38,473 nucleotides of DNA from Promicromonospora citrea (GTDB lineage Bacteria; Actinomycetota; Actinomycetes; Actinomycetales; Cellulomonadaceae), in the NCBI RefSeq assembly GCF_013004695.1, contig NZ_JABEMG010000033.1, positions 1 to 38,473 of the forward strand, given 5' to 3'. The translations under genes were made by a program, and so were the position numbers. This document shows, piece after piece, positions 1-7,996 of this stretch (its first letter is position 1; the number at the start of each line of letters is the position of its first letter). Below the pieces are notes generated by a model that saw only the letters and a program-made list of their open reading frames with translations, had not been told where the DNA came from and did no database searches.

Positions 1-1
1 G

Positions 2-187
2 ACGGCCGCGCACGCGCGCACGGCCACCCGGTCGGGCATCCAGGCCATGGTGCCGCTGCAGGCCGCGTGGGCCGCCCGGTCCGGCGGCCTCGGCACGACC
101 GCCCTGCTCGCGGGCGTCGCGGCCGTGGGGTACGGGCTGCGCCTGCTGGGCCGCGCACGCGGCCGCGCGGGGGTGAGCATCACGTGA
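2..187 (+). CDS. eboC: UbiA-like protein EboC, C-terminal fragment
   Basis: The reading frame is open from the left edge and stops with TGA at 185-187; only the last 61 residues are in the window. The visible tail contains GIQAMVPLQAAWAARSG, followed by one hydrophobic segment (LLAGVAAVGYGLRLLG) and a short basic end. The MVPLQA-type stretch near the end resembles the C-terminus of EboC, a UbiA-type prenyltransferase relative (integral membrane). The call rests mostly on context: the genes that follow are recognisable eboA, eboB, eboE and eboF. The next gene starts with GTG at 184, overlapping this stop by 4 bp, so the two are probably translationally coupled. The start and the UbiA aspartate-rich motifs lie outside the window. 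A UbiA-family protein of another subgroup remains possible. Confidence 0.6.
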   Translation, partial: TAAHARTATRSGIQAMVPLQAAWAARSGGLGTTALLAGVAAVGYGLRLLGRARGRAGVSIT

Positions 188-1083
188 GACCCCCGTTCCT
201 GCTCGGCTACGGCACCAACGGCTTCGGCGACCACCCGCTGCACACCGCGCTCGACGTGCTCGACGACGTGGGGTACGACGCGGTGGCGCTCACGCTGGGG
301 TTCCCGCACCTCGACCCGTTCGCGCCCGGCGCGCCGACCGAGGTCGCGGCCGTGCGGGCCCACCTGCGGCGGATGCGGGGCGGCACGGGTGCCGCCGCCG
401 TGATCGAGACCGGCACCCGGTACCTGCTCGACCCGCTGCACAAGCACCGGCCCACGCTCGTCGACCGCGACGCCACGCTGCGGATGCGCTACCTCGAACG
501 GGCGATCGAGGTGGCGCAGGAGACCGACGCCCGCTGCGTGTCGTTCTTCTCGGGGATCCTGCCCGAGGACGCTGCGCCCGCCGACGGCTGGGCCCGCCTG
601 CGCGACCGCCTGCCCGAGCTGGTCCGGTACGCGGGCGAGCGCGGCGTGCGGCTGTCGATCGAGCCGGAGCCCGGGATGCTCGTCGAGACGGTCGCCGACG
701 CCCTGCGGCTCCTGGCGGAGGTCGGCGAGCCGCGCGAGCTCGGCGTCACGGTCGACGTGGGGCACTGCCTCGTCGTCGAGCCCGACGGTGTCGAGGGCGC
801 GCTGCGCGCCGCAGCGCCGTACCTGAGCAACGTGCAGCTCGACGACATGCCGAGCAGCCACCACGAGCACCGGCCGTTCGGCGAGGGCGAGATCGACCTG
901 CCGCACGTGCTCGCCACGCTGGCCGACATCGGCTACACCGGCGTCGCCGCGGTCGAGCTGCCCCGCCACTCCCACGACGCGCCCCGGCTGGCCCGGGCGA
1001 GCCGCACGGCGCTGCTGCGCGCATGGGCCGACGTCGTCGGGGCGCCCGAGGGGGCGCCCGTGAGCGAGAGGAGCGCGTCATGA
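184..1083 (+). CDS. TIM-barrel sugar isomerase/endonuclease-like protein in ebo cluster
   Basis: This 299-residue protein is of the xylose isomerase-like TIM barrel type (AP endonuclease 2 superfamily). It opens with FLLGYGTNGF, and metal-ligand motifs characteristic of the fold are visible: SIEPEPG near residue 161, VDVGHC near 190 and AVELPRH near 260. Such proteins use a divalent metal to isomerise or epimerise sugars; the substrate here is unknown. The start is taken at GTG 184, which overlaps the stop of the upstream gene (GTGA). The open frame reaches back to 67, but that part has no similarity and would overlap eboC deeply. The end overlaps the eboA start (ATGA at 1080-1083). It is distinct from EboE further down, so this cluster carries two TIM-barrel isomerase-like proteins. 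Confidence 0.85.
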   Translation: MRPPFLLGYGTNGFGDHPLHTALDVLDDVGYDAVALTLGFPHLDPFAPGAPTEVAAVRAHLRRMRGGTGAAAVIETGTRYLLDPLHKHRPTLVDRDATLRMRYLERAIEVAQETDARCVSFFSGILPEDAAPADGWARLRDRLPELVRYAGERGVRLSIEPEPGMLVETVADALRLLAEVGEPRELGVTVDVGHCLVVEPDGVEGALRAAAPYLSNVQLDDMPSSHHEHRPFGEGEIDLPHVLATLADIGYTGVAAVELPRHSHDAPRLARASRTALLRAWADVVGAPEGAPVSERSAS

Positions 1084-1736
1084 CGGAAGACCTGCCGACG
1101 GCGGACCCCGGGACGGACTGGCTCGACCGGTCGTGCGCCGCGATCACCGCCGAGCCCGACCAGGTCACGCGGGCGTTCGCGCTCGCCGCCCGCCGGGTCG
1201 GGCGGGAGCCGCAGCGCCCCGACGTCGATCCCACCGGCGTCGTGCACGGCACGGTCGACGACGCGGCGCGCGCCCGGCTCGTCGTCGCGCTCGCCGACGC
1301 CGTGGGCACGGGACCCGACCTCGTCGAGCGCCTGACCACCCTGTACCGCCAGGGCGACGGCGCCGAGCGCCGCGGCGTGCTGCGCGGCCTGGACGCGCTG
1401 GCCGCCGCGGGCCGGCTCGCGGGACCCGACGGCGCCGCCGACGCGCTGGTCGCCGCGGGCCTGGAGCTCGCCGCCGACGCCCTGCGCGCCAACGACCCCG
1501 CGCTGGTGGCGTCCGCCGTCGGCCCGTTCGGGTCGGCCCACCTGGACCAGCACACGTGGCGCCACGGCGTGCTCAAGCTCGTGTTCCAGGGGACGAGCCT
1601 CGACGCCGTGCACGACCTGACGGCCCGTGCCGACACCGAGCTGGACCGCATGGCCCGCGACTTCGCCGCCGAGCGCCGCGCGGCCGGCCGCACCGTACCC
1701 GCCGACCTCGGGCGGCTGAGCACCGCCATCGGCTGA
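1080..1736 (+). CDS. eboA: EboA family protein
   Basis: This soluble, helical protein of 218 residues has no predicted membrane segment. The C-terminal part carries the pattern I associate with EboA: a HTWRHGVLKLVFQGTSL stretch near residue 160, then RADTELDRMARDFAAER and AAGRTVP close to the end. EboA is a marker of ebo clusters and its biochemical role is not established; in cyanobacteria the cluster is needed for delivery of a secondary metabolite precursor to the periplasm. The ATG at 1080 overlaps the preceding stop by 4 bp. The longer frame beginning at 1023 lies inside the upstream gene and was rejected. It is followed after 22 bp by eboB with its own AAGGAG ribosome-binding site. Confidence 0.85.
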   Translation: MTEDLPTADPGTDWLDRSCAAITAEPDQVTRAFALAARRVGREPQRPDVDPTGVVHGTVDDAARARLVVALADAVGTGPDLVERLTTLYRQGDGAERRGVLRGLDALAAAGRLAGPDGAADALVAAGLELAADALRANDPALVASAVGPFGSAHLDQHTWRHGVLKLVFQGTSLDAVHDLTARADTELDRMARDFAAERRAAGRTVPADLGRLSTAIG

Positions 1737-1758
1737 GCACCACCACGAAGGAGTGACG

Positions 1759-2637
1759 TTGCGCATCCTCGACCCCCACATCCACATGACGAGCCGCACC
1801 ACCGACGACTACGAGGCCCTCTACGCCGCGGGGGTCCGCGTCGTCGTCGAGCCCGCGTTCTGGCTCGGTCAGCCGCGCACGAGCGTCGGCTCCTTCACCG
1901 ACTACTTCGACTCCCTGCTCGGCTGGGAGCGGTTCCGGGCGGCGCAGTTCGGCGTCCGCCACCACGCCACCATCGCGCTCAACCCCAAGGAGGCGAACGA
2001 CCCGCGCTGCCGCGACGTGCTCGCCGAGGTGCCGCGCTACCTGCTCAAGGACGGCGTCGTGGCCGTCGGCGAGGTCGGGTACGACTCCATGACGCCGGAG
2101 GAGGACGAGGTCTTCGCGGCCCAGCTCCAGATGGCGCAGGACGCCGAGCTGCCCGCGCTCGTGCACACCCCGCACCGCGACAAGCTCGCGGGCACCCGGC
2201 GCACCCTCGACGTCGTGCGCGAGTCCGGCCTGCCGCCCGAGCGGGTGCTCGTCGACCACCTCAACGAGACCACCGTCGCCCTCGTGCGCGACGCCGGCGC
2301 GTGGGCCGGGTTCTCGATCTACCCCGACACCAAGATGGACGAGGGCCGCATGGTCGCGCTCCTCCAGGAGTACGGCACCGACCGGATGATCGTGAACTCC
2401 GCCGCCGACTGGGGCCGGTCCGACCCGCTGAAGACCGTGAAGACCGCCCGCGCGATGCTCGCGGCGGGCTTCACCGAGGACGACGTCGACCAGGTGCTCT
2501 GGCGCAACCCCGTCGCCTTCTACGAGCAGTCCGGCAACCTCGTGCTCGACCCGGTGCCCGGCTTCACCGAGGGCGCGGGACCCGCGGCGGGCGTCGAGTA
2601 CGAGGGCTCCTCCGTGCTGCGCGGGGTGCGGGCCTGA
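1759..2637 (+). CDS. eboB: EboB, TatD-like metal-dependent hydrolase
   Basis: This 292-residue amidohydrolase-fold protein is of the TatD type. The N-terminal HxH motif is present (DPHIHM, about residues 5-10), followed by GEVGYD near 106, LVHTPHRD near 133, VDHLNE near 165 and NSAADWG near 212, which together form the expected two-metal site. In ebo clusters this is EboB; the substrate is unknown. The start is TTG 1759, six bases after a clear AAGGAG at 1748-1753, giving MRILDPHIHM. The alternative GTG at 1753 overlaps that ribosome-binding site and is less likely. The stop at 2635-2637 lies 1 bp before the eboE ATG. Confidence 0.9.
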   Translation: MRILDPHIHMTSRTTDDYEALYAAGVRVVVEPAFWLGQPRTSVGSFTDYFDSLLGWERFRAAQFGVRHHATIALNPKEANDPRCRDVLAEVPRYLLKDGVVAVGEVGYDSMTPEEDEVFAAQLQMAQDAELPALVHTPHRDKLAGTRRTLDVVRESGLPPERVLVDHLNETTVALVRDAGAWAGFSIYPDTKMDEGRMVALLQEYGTDRMIVNSAADWGRSDPLKTVKTARAMLAAGFTEDDVDQVLWRNPVAFYEQSGNLVLDPVPGFTEGAGPAAGVEYEGSSVLRGVRA

Positions 2638-2638
2638 C

Positions 2639-3820
2639 ATGCGCCTCTCCTACTGCACGAACGTGCACCCCGCCGAGGACCTCGACGGCGTCCTCGACCA
2701 GCTCGCCCGCTACGCCGGGCCGGTGCGCGAGGCCGCGGGGCTCGACACGCTCGGCGTCGGCCTGTGGCTGCCCGCCGAGCTCGCGCACCGCCTCGACGCC
2801 TCGGCCGACGACCGCGAGCGCCTGCGCGCGGCGCTGGCCGAGCACCGCCTCGAGGTGCACACGCTCAACGCGTTCCCGTACGGCGGGTTCCACCGCGACG
2901 TCGTGAAGCTCGCGGTCTACTCCCCCACGTGGGCCGAGCGGGCGCGGCTGGACTACGTGCTCGCGTGCGCGCGGGTGCTGGCCGACCTGCTGCCCGAGGG
3001 GGCCGACGGGTCGATCTCCACCCTGCCCCTGGCGTGGCGCGCACCGTGGACGCGGGCGGACGACGACGAGGCGGCGCGCGCGTTCGCGACGCTGTCGGCC
3101 GAGCTGCGCGCGCTGGCGGAGCGGACGGGCCGGACGGTGCGCGTGGCCGTCGAGCCCGAGCCGGGGTGCGTGCTGGACACGGTCGAGGACGTGGTGGCGT
3201 GGCTCGCCGCGCGGACGGGGCCCGAGTGGCCGGCCGACCGCCGGATCGACCCGGAGCACGTCGGGGTGTGCCTCGACACGTGCCACCTCGCGGTGTCGTT
3301 CGCGGACCCGGCGGGCGCCGTCCGCCGGATCACCGACGCGGGCCTGCGGGTGGTCAAGGTGCAGGCGTCGGCCGCGCTGGAGGTCGCCGACGTGTCGGCG
3401 CCGGGTGCGCGGGACGCCGTCGCGCGGTTCGTCGAGCAGCGCTACCTGCACCAGGTGCGCGAGCTGACCGCGACGGGCGACGTCCTGGCCTCGGACGACC
3501 TGCCCGTCGCCCTCGGCGACGCCGACCGTCGGCCCGCCCTGCCCGGCACCGGCCCGTGGCGCGTGCACTTCCACGTGCCGCTGCACCACGAGCCCGCACC
3601 CCCGCTCGCCGCCACGACCCAGGTGCTGCGCGACGCCGTCGCCGCGGTGCGGTCCGCGCCGCACGGCGCCGAGGCGCACCTCGACGTCGAGACGTACACG
3701 TGGTCGGTGCTGCCGCCCGACGTGCTGCCCACCGGGCCCGGAGAGCTCGTGGCCGGGATCGCCGCCGAGCTGCGGTGGGCCCGCGAGAACCTGCTGACGA
3801 CGGAAGGAATCCGCGCATGA
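2639..3820 (+). CDS. eboE: EboE, metabolite-traffic TIM-barrel protein
   Basis: This 393-residue protein matches EboE. The N-terminus is RLSYCTNVHPAEDL, and the characteristic segments HTLNAFPYGGFH (about residue 79), VYSPTWAERARLDY (about 95) and ISTLPLAW (about 123) are present. The metal-ligand motifs of the xylose isomerase-like barrel follow: VAVEPEPGC, VCLDTCHLA, VHFHVPLHH and LDVETYTW. EboE is predicted to act on a sugar-like moiety; no reaction is established. The ATG at 2639 is one base after the eboB stop. The TGA at 3818-3820 overlaps the eboF start (ATGA), continuing the coupled arrangement. A GGAAGGA sequence just before 3817 lies inside this gene and probably serves eboF. Confidence 0.9.
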   Translation: MRLSYCTNVHPAEDLDGVLDQLARYAGPVREAAGLDTLGVGLWLPAELAHRLDASADDRERLRAALAEHRLEVHTLNAFPYGGFHRDVVKLAVYSPTWAERARLDYVLACARVLADLLPEGADGSISTLPLAWRAPWTRADDDEAARAFATLSAELRALAERTGRTVRVAVEPEPGCVLDTVEDVVAWLAARTGPEWPADRRIDPEHVGVCLDTCHLAVSFADPAGAVRRITDAGLRVVKVQASAALEVADVSAPGARDAVARFVEQRYLHQVRELTATGDVLASDDLPVALGDADRRPALPGTGPWRVHFHVPLHHEPAPPLAATTQVLRDAVAAVRSAPHGAEAHLDVETYTWSVLPPDVLPTGPGELVAGIAAELRWARENLLTTEGIRA

Positions 3821-5217
3821 CCCCCGTGCTGCTGCTCGACGTCGTCGGGCTCACCGCCCGCGCCCTGTCGCACATGCCCCGCCTGCGCCGGCTGGCCGGT
3901 GCGGGGTGGCAGTCGGAGCTCGCCACCGTGCTGCCCGCCGTGACGTGCAGCGTCCAGTCGTCCATGCTCACCGGCCTCATGCCCGCGCAGCACGGCGTCG
4001 TGGGCAACGGCTGGTACTTCCGCGAGCTGGGTGACGTGTACCTGTGGCGCCAGCACAACCGGCTCGTCGGCGGCGAGAAGCTGTGGGAGGCCGCCCGCGG
4101 CAAGGAGCCCGACTACGTGGCCGACAACGTGTGCTGGTGGTACGCGATGGGCATGAGCACGGACGTCACGGTCACGCCGCGGCCGATCTACCACGCCGAC
4201 GGCCGCAAGTCCGCCGACGCCTACGTGCGCCCCGCCGCGCTGCACGACGAGCTGGTGGGCCGGTTCGGCGACTTCCCGCTGTTCACCTACTGGGGCCCGA
4301 CGGCGTCCATCGCCTCGACCCGCTGGATCGTCGACGTGACGCGCCACCTGCTGCGCACGCGCGACGCCCAGCTCACCACCGCGTACCTGCCCCACCTCGA
4401 CTACGACCTGCAGCGGTTCGGCCCGGACTCGCCCGAGGCCGACCGGGCCGCCGCCGAGCTCGACGCCGCCCTGGCGCCTCTGCTGGACGACGCCGAGGCG
4501 GCGGGCGTCACCGTCGTCGCCGTCGCCGAGTACGGCATCGGGCCCGCGGACCGGCCGGTCGACATCAACCGCCTGCTGCGCCGCGAGGGCTACCTCGAGG
4601 TCTACACCCAGGACGGGCGCGAGCAGCTCGACCCGTGGACGTCGCGCGCGTTCGCCGTCGCCGACCACCAGGTCGCGCACGTGTACGTCACCGACCCGGC
4701 CGACGTCGCCCGCGTCGCCGGCCTGCTGCGCACCGTGCCCGGCGTCGACGAGGTGCTCGACCGCGAGGCCCAGGCCCGGTACGGGATCGACCACGAGCGC
4801 GCGGGCGAGCTCGTCGTCGTGGCGGAGCCCGGCGCGTGGTTCACGTACTACTTCTGGCTCGACGACGACCGCGCGCCCGAGTACGCGCGCGGCGTCGACA
4901 TCCACCGCAAGCCGGGCTACGACCCCGCCGAGCTGTTCTTCGACCCCGCCGACCCGCTCGCCAAGGCGAAGGCGGGGCTCAACCTCGTGCGCAAGAAGCT
5001 CGGTCTGCGGTACGCGATGAGCACGGTGCCGCTCGACGGCTCGTACGTGCGTGGCACGCACGGGCGCCTGCCCGACTCGTCGGCCGACACCCCGCTGCTG
5101 CTGTGCTCGGCCCCGCAGGTGCCGTCGGCCGTCTCGCGCTGGGTCGAGGACGACGCGGCCCAGGTGCCCGTCACCGCGGTGAAGGACCTGGTGCTGGACC
5201 TGCAGGGCCTGCGATGA
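3817..5217 (+). CDS. eboF: EboF-like alkaline phosphatase superfamily protein (nucleotide pyrophosphatase/phosphodiesterase fold)
   Basis: This 466-residue cytoplasmic-looking enzyme of the alkaline phosphatase superfamily has no signal peptide. Visible site elements are D8 (LLLDVVG), a Thr nucleophile candidate T43 in PAVTCSVQSS, the stretch HLDYDLQRFG from H193, AEYGIG at 237-242, DIHRKPGY around H363 and GTHGRLP near residue 416. In standard family members the fourth element is usually DHG and the third ends in GH; here E-Y-G and Q occupy those places, a pattern I associate with the EboF subgroup. It is the last gene of the ebo-type run; 100 bp follow before the next gene and no strong terminator hairpin was seen. 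The product is probably a phosphodiester or pyrophosphate hydrolase, substrate unknown. Confidence 0.85.
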   Translation: MTPVLLLDVVGLTARALSHMPRLRRLAGAGWQSELATVLPAVTCSVQSSMLTGLMPAQHGVVGNGWYFRELGDVYLWRQHNRLVGGEKLWEAARGKEPDYVADNVCWWYAMGMSTDVTVTPRPIYHADGRKSADAYVRPAALHDELVGRFGDFPLFTYWGPTASIASTRWIVDVTRHLLRTRDAQLTTAYLPHLDYDLQRFGPDSPEADRAAAELDAALAPLLDDAEAAGVTVVAVAEYGIGPADRPVDINRLLRREGYLEVYTQDGREQLDPWTSRAFAVADHQVAHVYVTDPADVARVAGLLRTVPGVDEVLDREAQARYGIDHERAGELVVVAEPGAWFTYYFWLDDDRAPEYARGVDIHRKPGYDPAELFFDPADPLAKAKAGLNLVRKKLGLRYAMSTVPLDGSYVRGTHGRLPDSSADTPLLLCSAPQVPSAVSRWVEDDAAQVPVTAVKDLVLDLQGLR

Positions 5218-5317
5218 GGCGCGCCGGACGGACACGCCGGGTCCTGTAGCCCCCTGCCGTGCGGGCCGGTCCGATCCGTGGTGGAGTGGACATACGGCTC
5301 AACCGGGAGGTACCCCT

Positions 5318-5896
5318 ATGAGTGACCCGAACCGTCCCTACGACCCCGACTACGGCGAGCAGCCCCCGCCCGCCTACGTGCCCGCGCAGGCACCGGGGAC
5401 GCCGACGCAGCCCGTGGGCGGGCCGCCGCCCGGCGAGGGGTACACCCGGCCCGTCACCTCCGGCACCGAGAACCCGCGCCTCGGGCTCGAGGTCGGCCGG
5501 TACTGGGCGGGCGCCGCGGCGACCGTGCTCGTGGCCGCGCTCATCGGGCTGGCGGCCACGTTCATCCTCGAGTCCGTGCTGGGCCTGGAGGTCCACTCGC
5601 AGCTCGACCTGTCCGGCACGGGCTCCGACCTCATGGCCTGGGTGGTGGCCGGCGCGCTGTTCGCGGCGCTCGCCGCCGTGGTGCTCTACCTGTTCGTGCT
5701 GAGCACGCCGCGGCCGCGCGCGTTCTTCGGCTGGGTGGTCGTGCTGGCCACGGTCATCCTCGCCGCGGTGCCGTTCACCGACCGCGCGGACGTGGTGCCC
5801 GCCGTCCTCGCCGCGGTGGTGTGGATCATCCTCGGGTCGGCGGTCTACTCCCTGCTCACCGGCACCCTGGCCCGCACGGTCGTGCAGCGGACCTGA
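5318..5896 (+). CDS. Four-helix membrane protein with proline-rich N-terminal tail (DUF6069-like)
   Basis: The 192-residue protein starts with about 55 polar residues rich in Pro, Gly and Tyr, followed by four hydrophobic segments: about 68-88 (AAATVLVAALIGLAATF), 106-128, 137-152 and 162-180. There is no signal peptide, so the tail is likely cytoplasmic. The topology and the AVPFTDRADV loop between the third and fourth helices resemble the uncharacterised DUF6069 family, but I am not certain. ATG 5318 follows GGGAGG at 5305-5310. The gene converges on the response regulator gene with only 3 bp between the stops and no terminator hairpin. Function unknown. Confidence 0.75.
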   Translation: MSDPNRPYDPDYGEQPPPAYVPAQAPGTPTQPVGGPPPGEGYTRPVTSGTENPRLGLEVGRYWAGAAATVLVAALIGLAATFILESVLGLEVHSQLDLSGTGSDLMAWVVAGALFAALAAVVLYLFVLSTPRPRAFFGWVVVLATVILAAVPFTDRADVVPAVLAAVVWIILGSAVYSLLTGTLARTVVQRT

Positions 5897-5899
5897 CGC

Positions 5900-6553
5900 T
5901 CACGCCAGCCCCGCGTCGCGGGCCGCGATCGCGGCCTGCACGCGGGACGTGACGCCGAGCTTGGCGAGCACGCGCGAGACGTGGGTCTTGGCGGTCGCCT
6001 CGCTGATCGTCAGGCGGACGGCGAGCTCCGCGTTCGACAGGCCCTCGCCGAGCCCGGCCAGCACGTCCAGCTCCCGGGGCGTGAGGTCGGCAGGCAGCGG
6101 TGCCGCCGCGGCGCGACCGTTCACGGCCGCGCCGCGCGGCGCCGCGAGCTCCGCGATGAGCCGCCGGGTCACCTCGGGTGCGACGACGCCGTCGCCCGCC
6201 GCGACGTGCCGCACGGCGTCGACCAGCGCCGTCGCCTCTGCCGTCTTGAGCAGGAATCCGGCGGCGCCCGCCCGCAGCGCGCCGAACACGTACTCGTCGA
6301 GGTCGAACGTGGTGAGCACGAGCACCTCCGCCAGGCCCTCCTCGACGATCTGCCGGGTCGCGGTCACGCCGTCGGTGCCGGGCATGCGCACGTCCATGAG
6401 CACGACGTCGGGCCGCAGCGCCCGCGCGTTGGCCACGGCGACCGCGCCGTCGCCCGCCTCGCCCACGACCTCGATGTCGCCCGCGGTGGCGAGCAGCATG
6501 CGCAGGCCGGTGCGGATGGCCGCGTGGTCGTCCGCGAGCAGCACCCGGATCAC
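5900..6553 (-). CDS. LuxR/NarL-family response regulator
   Basis: The 217-residue protein has an N-terminal receiver domain (about 1-118) with the acidic pocket ADDH at 7-10, the phosphoacceptor D54 in VLMDVRMPG and the switch Thr and Lys (LTTFD, LLKTAEA). A C-terminal LuxR-type HTH follows (about 150-215: LTPRELDVLAGLGEGLSN, then TAKTHVSRVLAKLGV). It binds DNA after phosphorylation, presumably by the adjacent kinase. The start is GTG 6553, which overlaps the kinase stop (GTGA), so the pair is co-translated. Its target genes are not evident; the divergent membrane protein at 7997 is a plausible one by position only. Confidence 0.95.
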   Translation of the reverse strand: MIRVLLADDHAAIRTGLRMLLATAGDIEVVGEAGDGAVAVANARALRPDVVLMDVRMPGTDGVTATRQIVEEGLAEVLVLTTFDLDEYVFGALRAGAAGFLLKTAEATALVDAVRHVAAGDGVVAPEVTRRLIAELAAPRGAAVNGRAAAAPLPADLTPRELDVLAGLGEGLSNAELAVRLTISEATAKTHVSRVLAKLGVTSRVQAAIAARDAGLA

Positions 6554-7878
6554 GAGGCCCTCCCCTCCGCGGCGCCCGTCCCGGCGGGGCTCGCCTCCGC
6601 GGGCGCGGGCAGGGGCAGCTCGGCCCGCACCACCCAGCCGTCCCCGTCCTGCGGCCCCGCGGTGAACGTGCCGCCGACGGCGGTGACCCGCTCGCGCATC
6701 GACACCAGCCCGAGCCCCGTGCCGCCGACCGTGTGCCCGATCGCGCCGGCCTGCGCGCGCGAGGGGCCGTCGTGCGGGCCGCCGTCGCGCACCTCGACGC
6801 GCACGCCGTCGCCGACGGCGACCGAGAGGGCGGCGCGGGGCCCGCCGTGCTTGAGCGCGTTGGTCAGGGCCTCACGGACCACCCGGTACACCGCGTGGTC
6901 CACCGCGGCGGGCAGCACCGTCGCGCCGGACAGGACGCCGTCCGGGTCGGCCACCGTGAGGTCGAGACCGCCCAGGCGCACCTGGTCGAGCACCGACGCC
7001 AGCTGGGCGACGCGGGGCGCGGCGAGCAGGCCCGTCGCGCCGTCCGCCGCGGGCTCGCCCTCGGCGGGCTCGGCGCGCAGCACCCGGATCATCGCCTGCA
7101 TGTCCTGCAGGGACGCGAGGCTCTCCTCGCGGACGGCCCGGAGCGCGGCGCGGTCCCGCTCCGCCTCGGCGGGGCCCGCGAGCGCCGCCCCGGACAGGAT
7201 CGTGATGGCGGACAGGTGGGACGCGACGACGTCGTGCAGATCGCGGGCGACGGCGGTGCGCTCGGCGCGGACGGCGTCGTGCCGGGCGGCCTCGGCGAGC
7301 CGCAGGAGCGCGGTGCCGCGCTCTCGCTCGAGCCGCTCGCGCTCCTGCGCCGCGGCGGTCAGCTCACGGCCCTGGCGCACGTTCGCGCCCCACCACATCG
7401 GCATGACCAGGAGGGTGACGGCCTGCAGACCGCCGAGGACGGCGTACCGCAGCTCGCCCGTGATCTCGCCGACGACGATCGCGGCGGCGAGCACCACGAC
7501 GCTGACGCCCCCGACCGTGACCCGGCGCGCCGGGCGCCTTCCGTACAGGTGGACGGCGTAGAGCGCCTCCCACAGCAGCACGATGAGGCCGACGCTGCCC
7601 CCGAGCGCGACATCGGCCGCGAAGGCGACCGCGACGACGCCGACGACGGGGAGCGGGCGTGTCCGCCGCCAGACGAGGGCGACGCCGGCCACGGCGACGG
7701 GGACGAGGAACCACCAGGCCGGCGCCTCGATGCCTGCCCAGTTGATGCGGATCAGCCCCAGCGCGTCGAGGCCCAGCGCCACGGCGACGAGCTTGACGGC
7801 CGTGATGACGTCGCCCCGCCGGTCCTCGGCCGTGACCGCCCGGACGACGGGCCGGAGGCGGTCGGGAAGGTGGGGCAT
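6550..7878 (-). CDS. Two-component sensor histidine kinase (HisKA_3 family)
   Basis: The 442-residue protein begins with a short cytoplasmic stretch, followed by about five to six hydrophobic segments between residues 25 and 163 and almost no extracellular domain. A coiled-coil linker (about 168-200) leads to the HisKA_3 dimerisation domain with phosphoacceptor H215 in RDLHDVVASHLS, and a HATPase_c domain with N-box EALTNALKHGG and G-box GGTGLGLVSMRERV. This DesK-like plan senses the membrane or something within it; the signal is unknown. It is the first gene of a kinase-regulator operon read from the 118-bp gap shared with the divergent gene at 7997. Upstream of its ATG lies TGAGAT at a 6-base distance, compatible with a leaderless mRNA. 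Confidence 0.95.
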   Translation of the reverse strand: MPHLPDRLRPVVRAVTAEDRRGDVITAVKLVAVALGLDALGLIRINWAGIEAPAWWFLVPVAVAGVALVWRRTRPLPVVGVVAVAFAADVALGGSVGLIVLLWEALYAVHLYGRRPARRVTVGGVSVVVLAAAIVVGEITGELRYAVLGGLQAVTLLVMPMWWGANVRQGRELTAAAQERERLERERGTALLRLAEAARHDAVRAERTAVARDLHDVVASHLSAITILSGAALAGPAEAERDRAALRAVREESLASLQDMQAMIRVLRAEPAEGEPAADGATGLLAAPRVAQLASVLDQVRLGGLDLTVADPDGVLSGATVLPAAVDHAVYRVVREALTNALKHGGPRAALSVAVGDGVRVEVRDGGPHDGPSRAQAGAIGHTVGGTGLGLVSMRERVTAVGGTFTAGPQDGDGWVVRAELPLPAPAEASPAGTGAAEGRAS

Positions 7879-7996
7879 GGGTCCATCTCAGCACGGGCCG
7901 GCGCGTGGCGGATCATCCGAAGGATGTACGGCGGGTCCGGGCGGTTCGCCGGTTCGGCCGATGCGCGCGGTGCCGGCGCGGGCGAGGCTGTGCGGC

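Noticed and set aside
2764-5217. Long 817-codon frame reported across eboE and eboF
   Set aside because: Its first third is an out-of-frame Arg/Ala-rich translation of eboE; only the part from 3817 is the real eboF.
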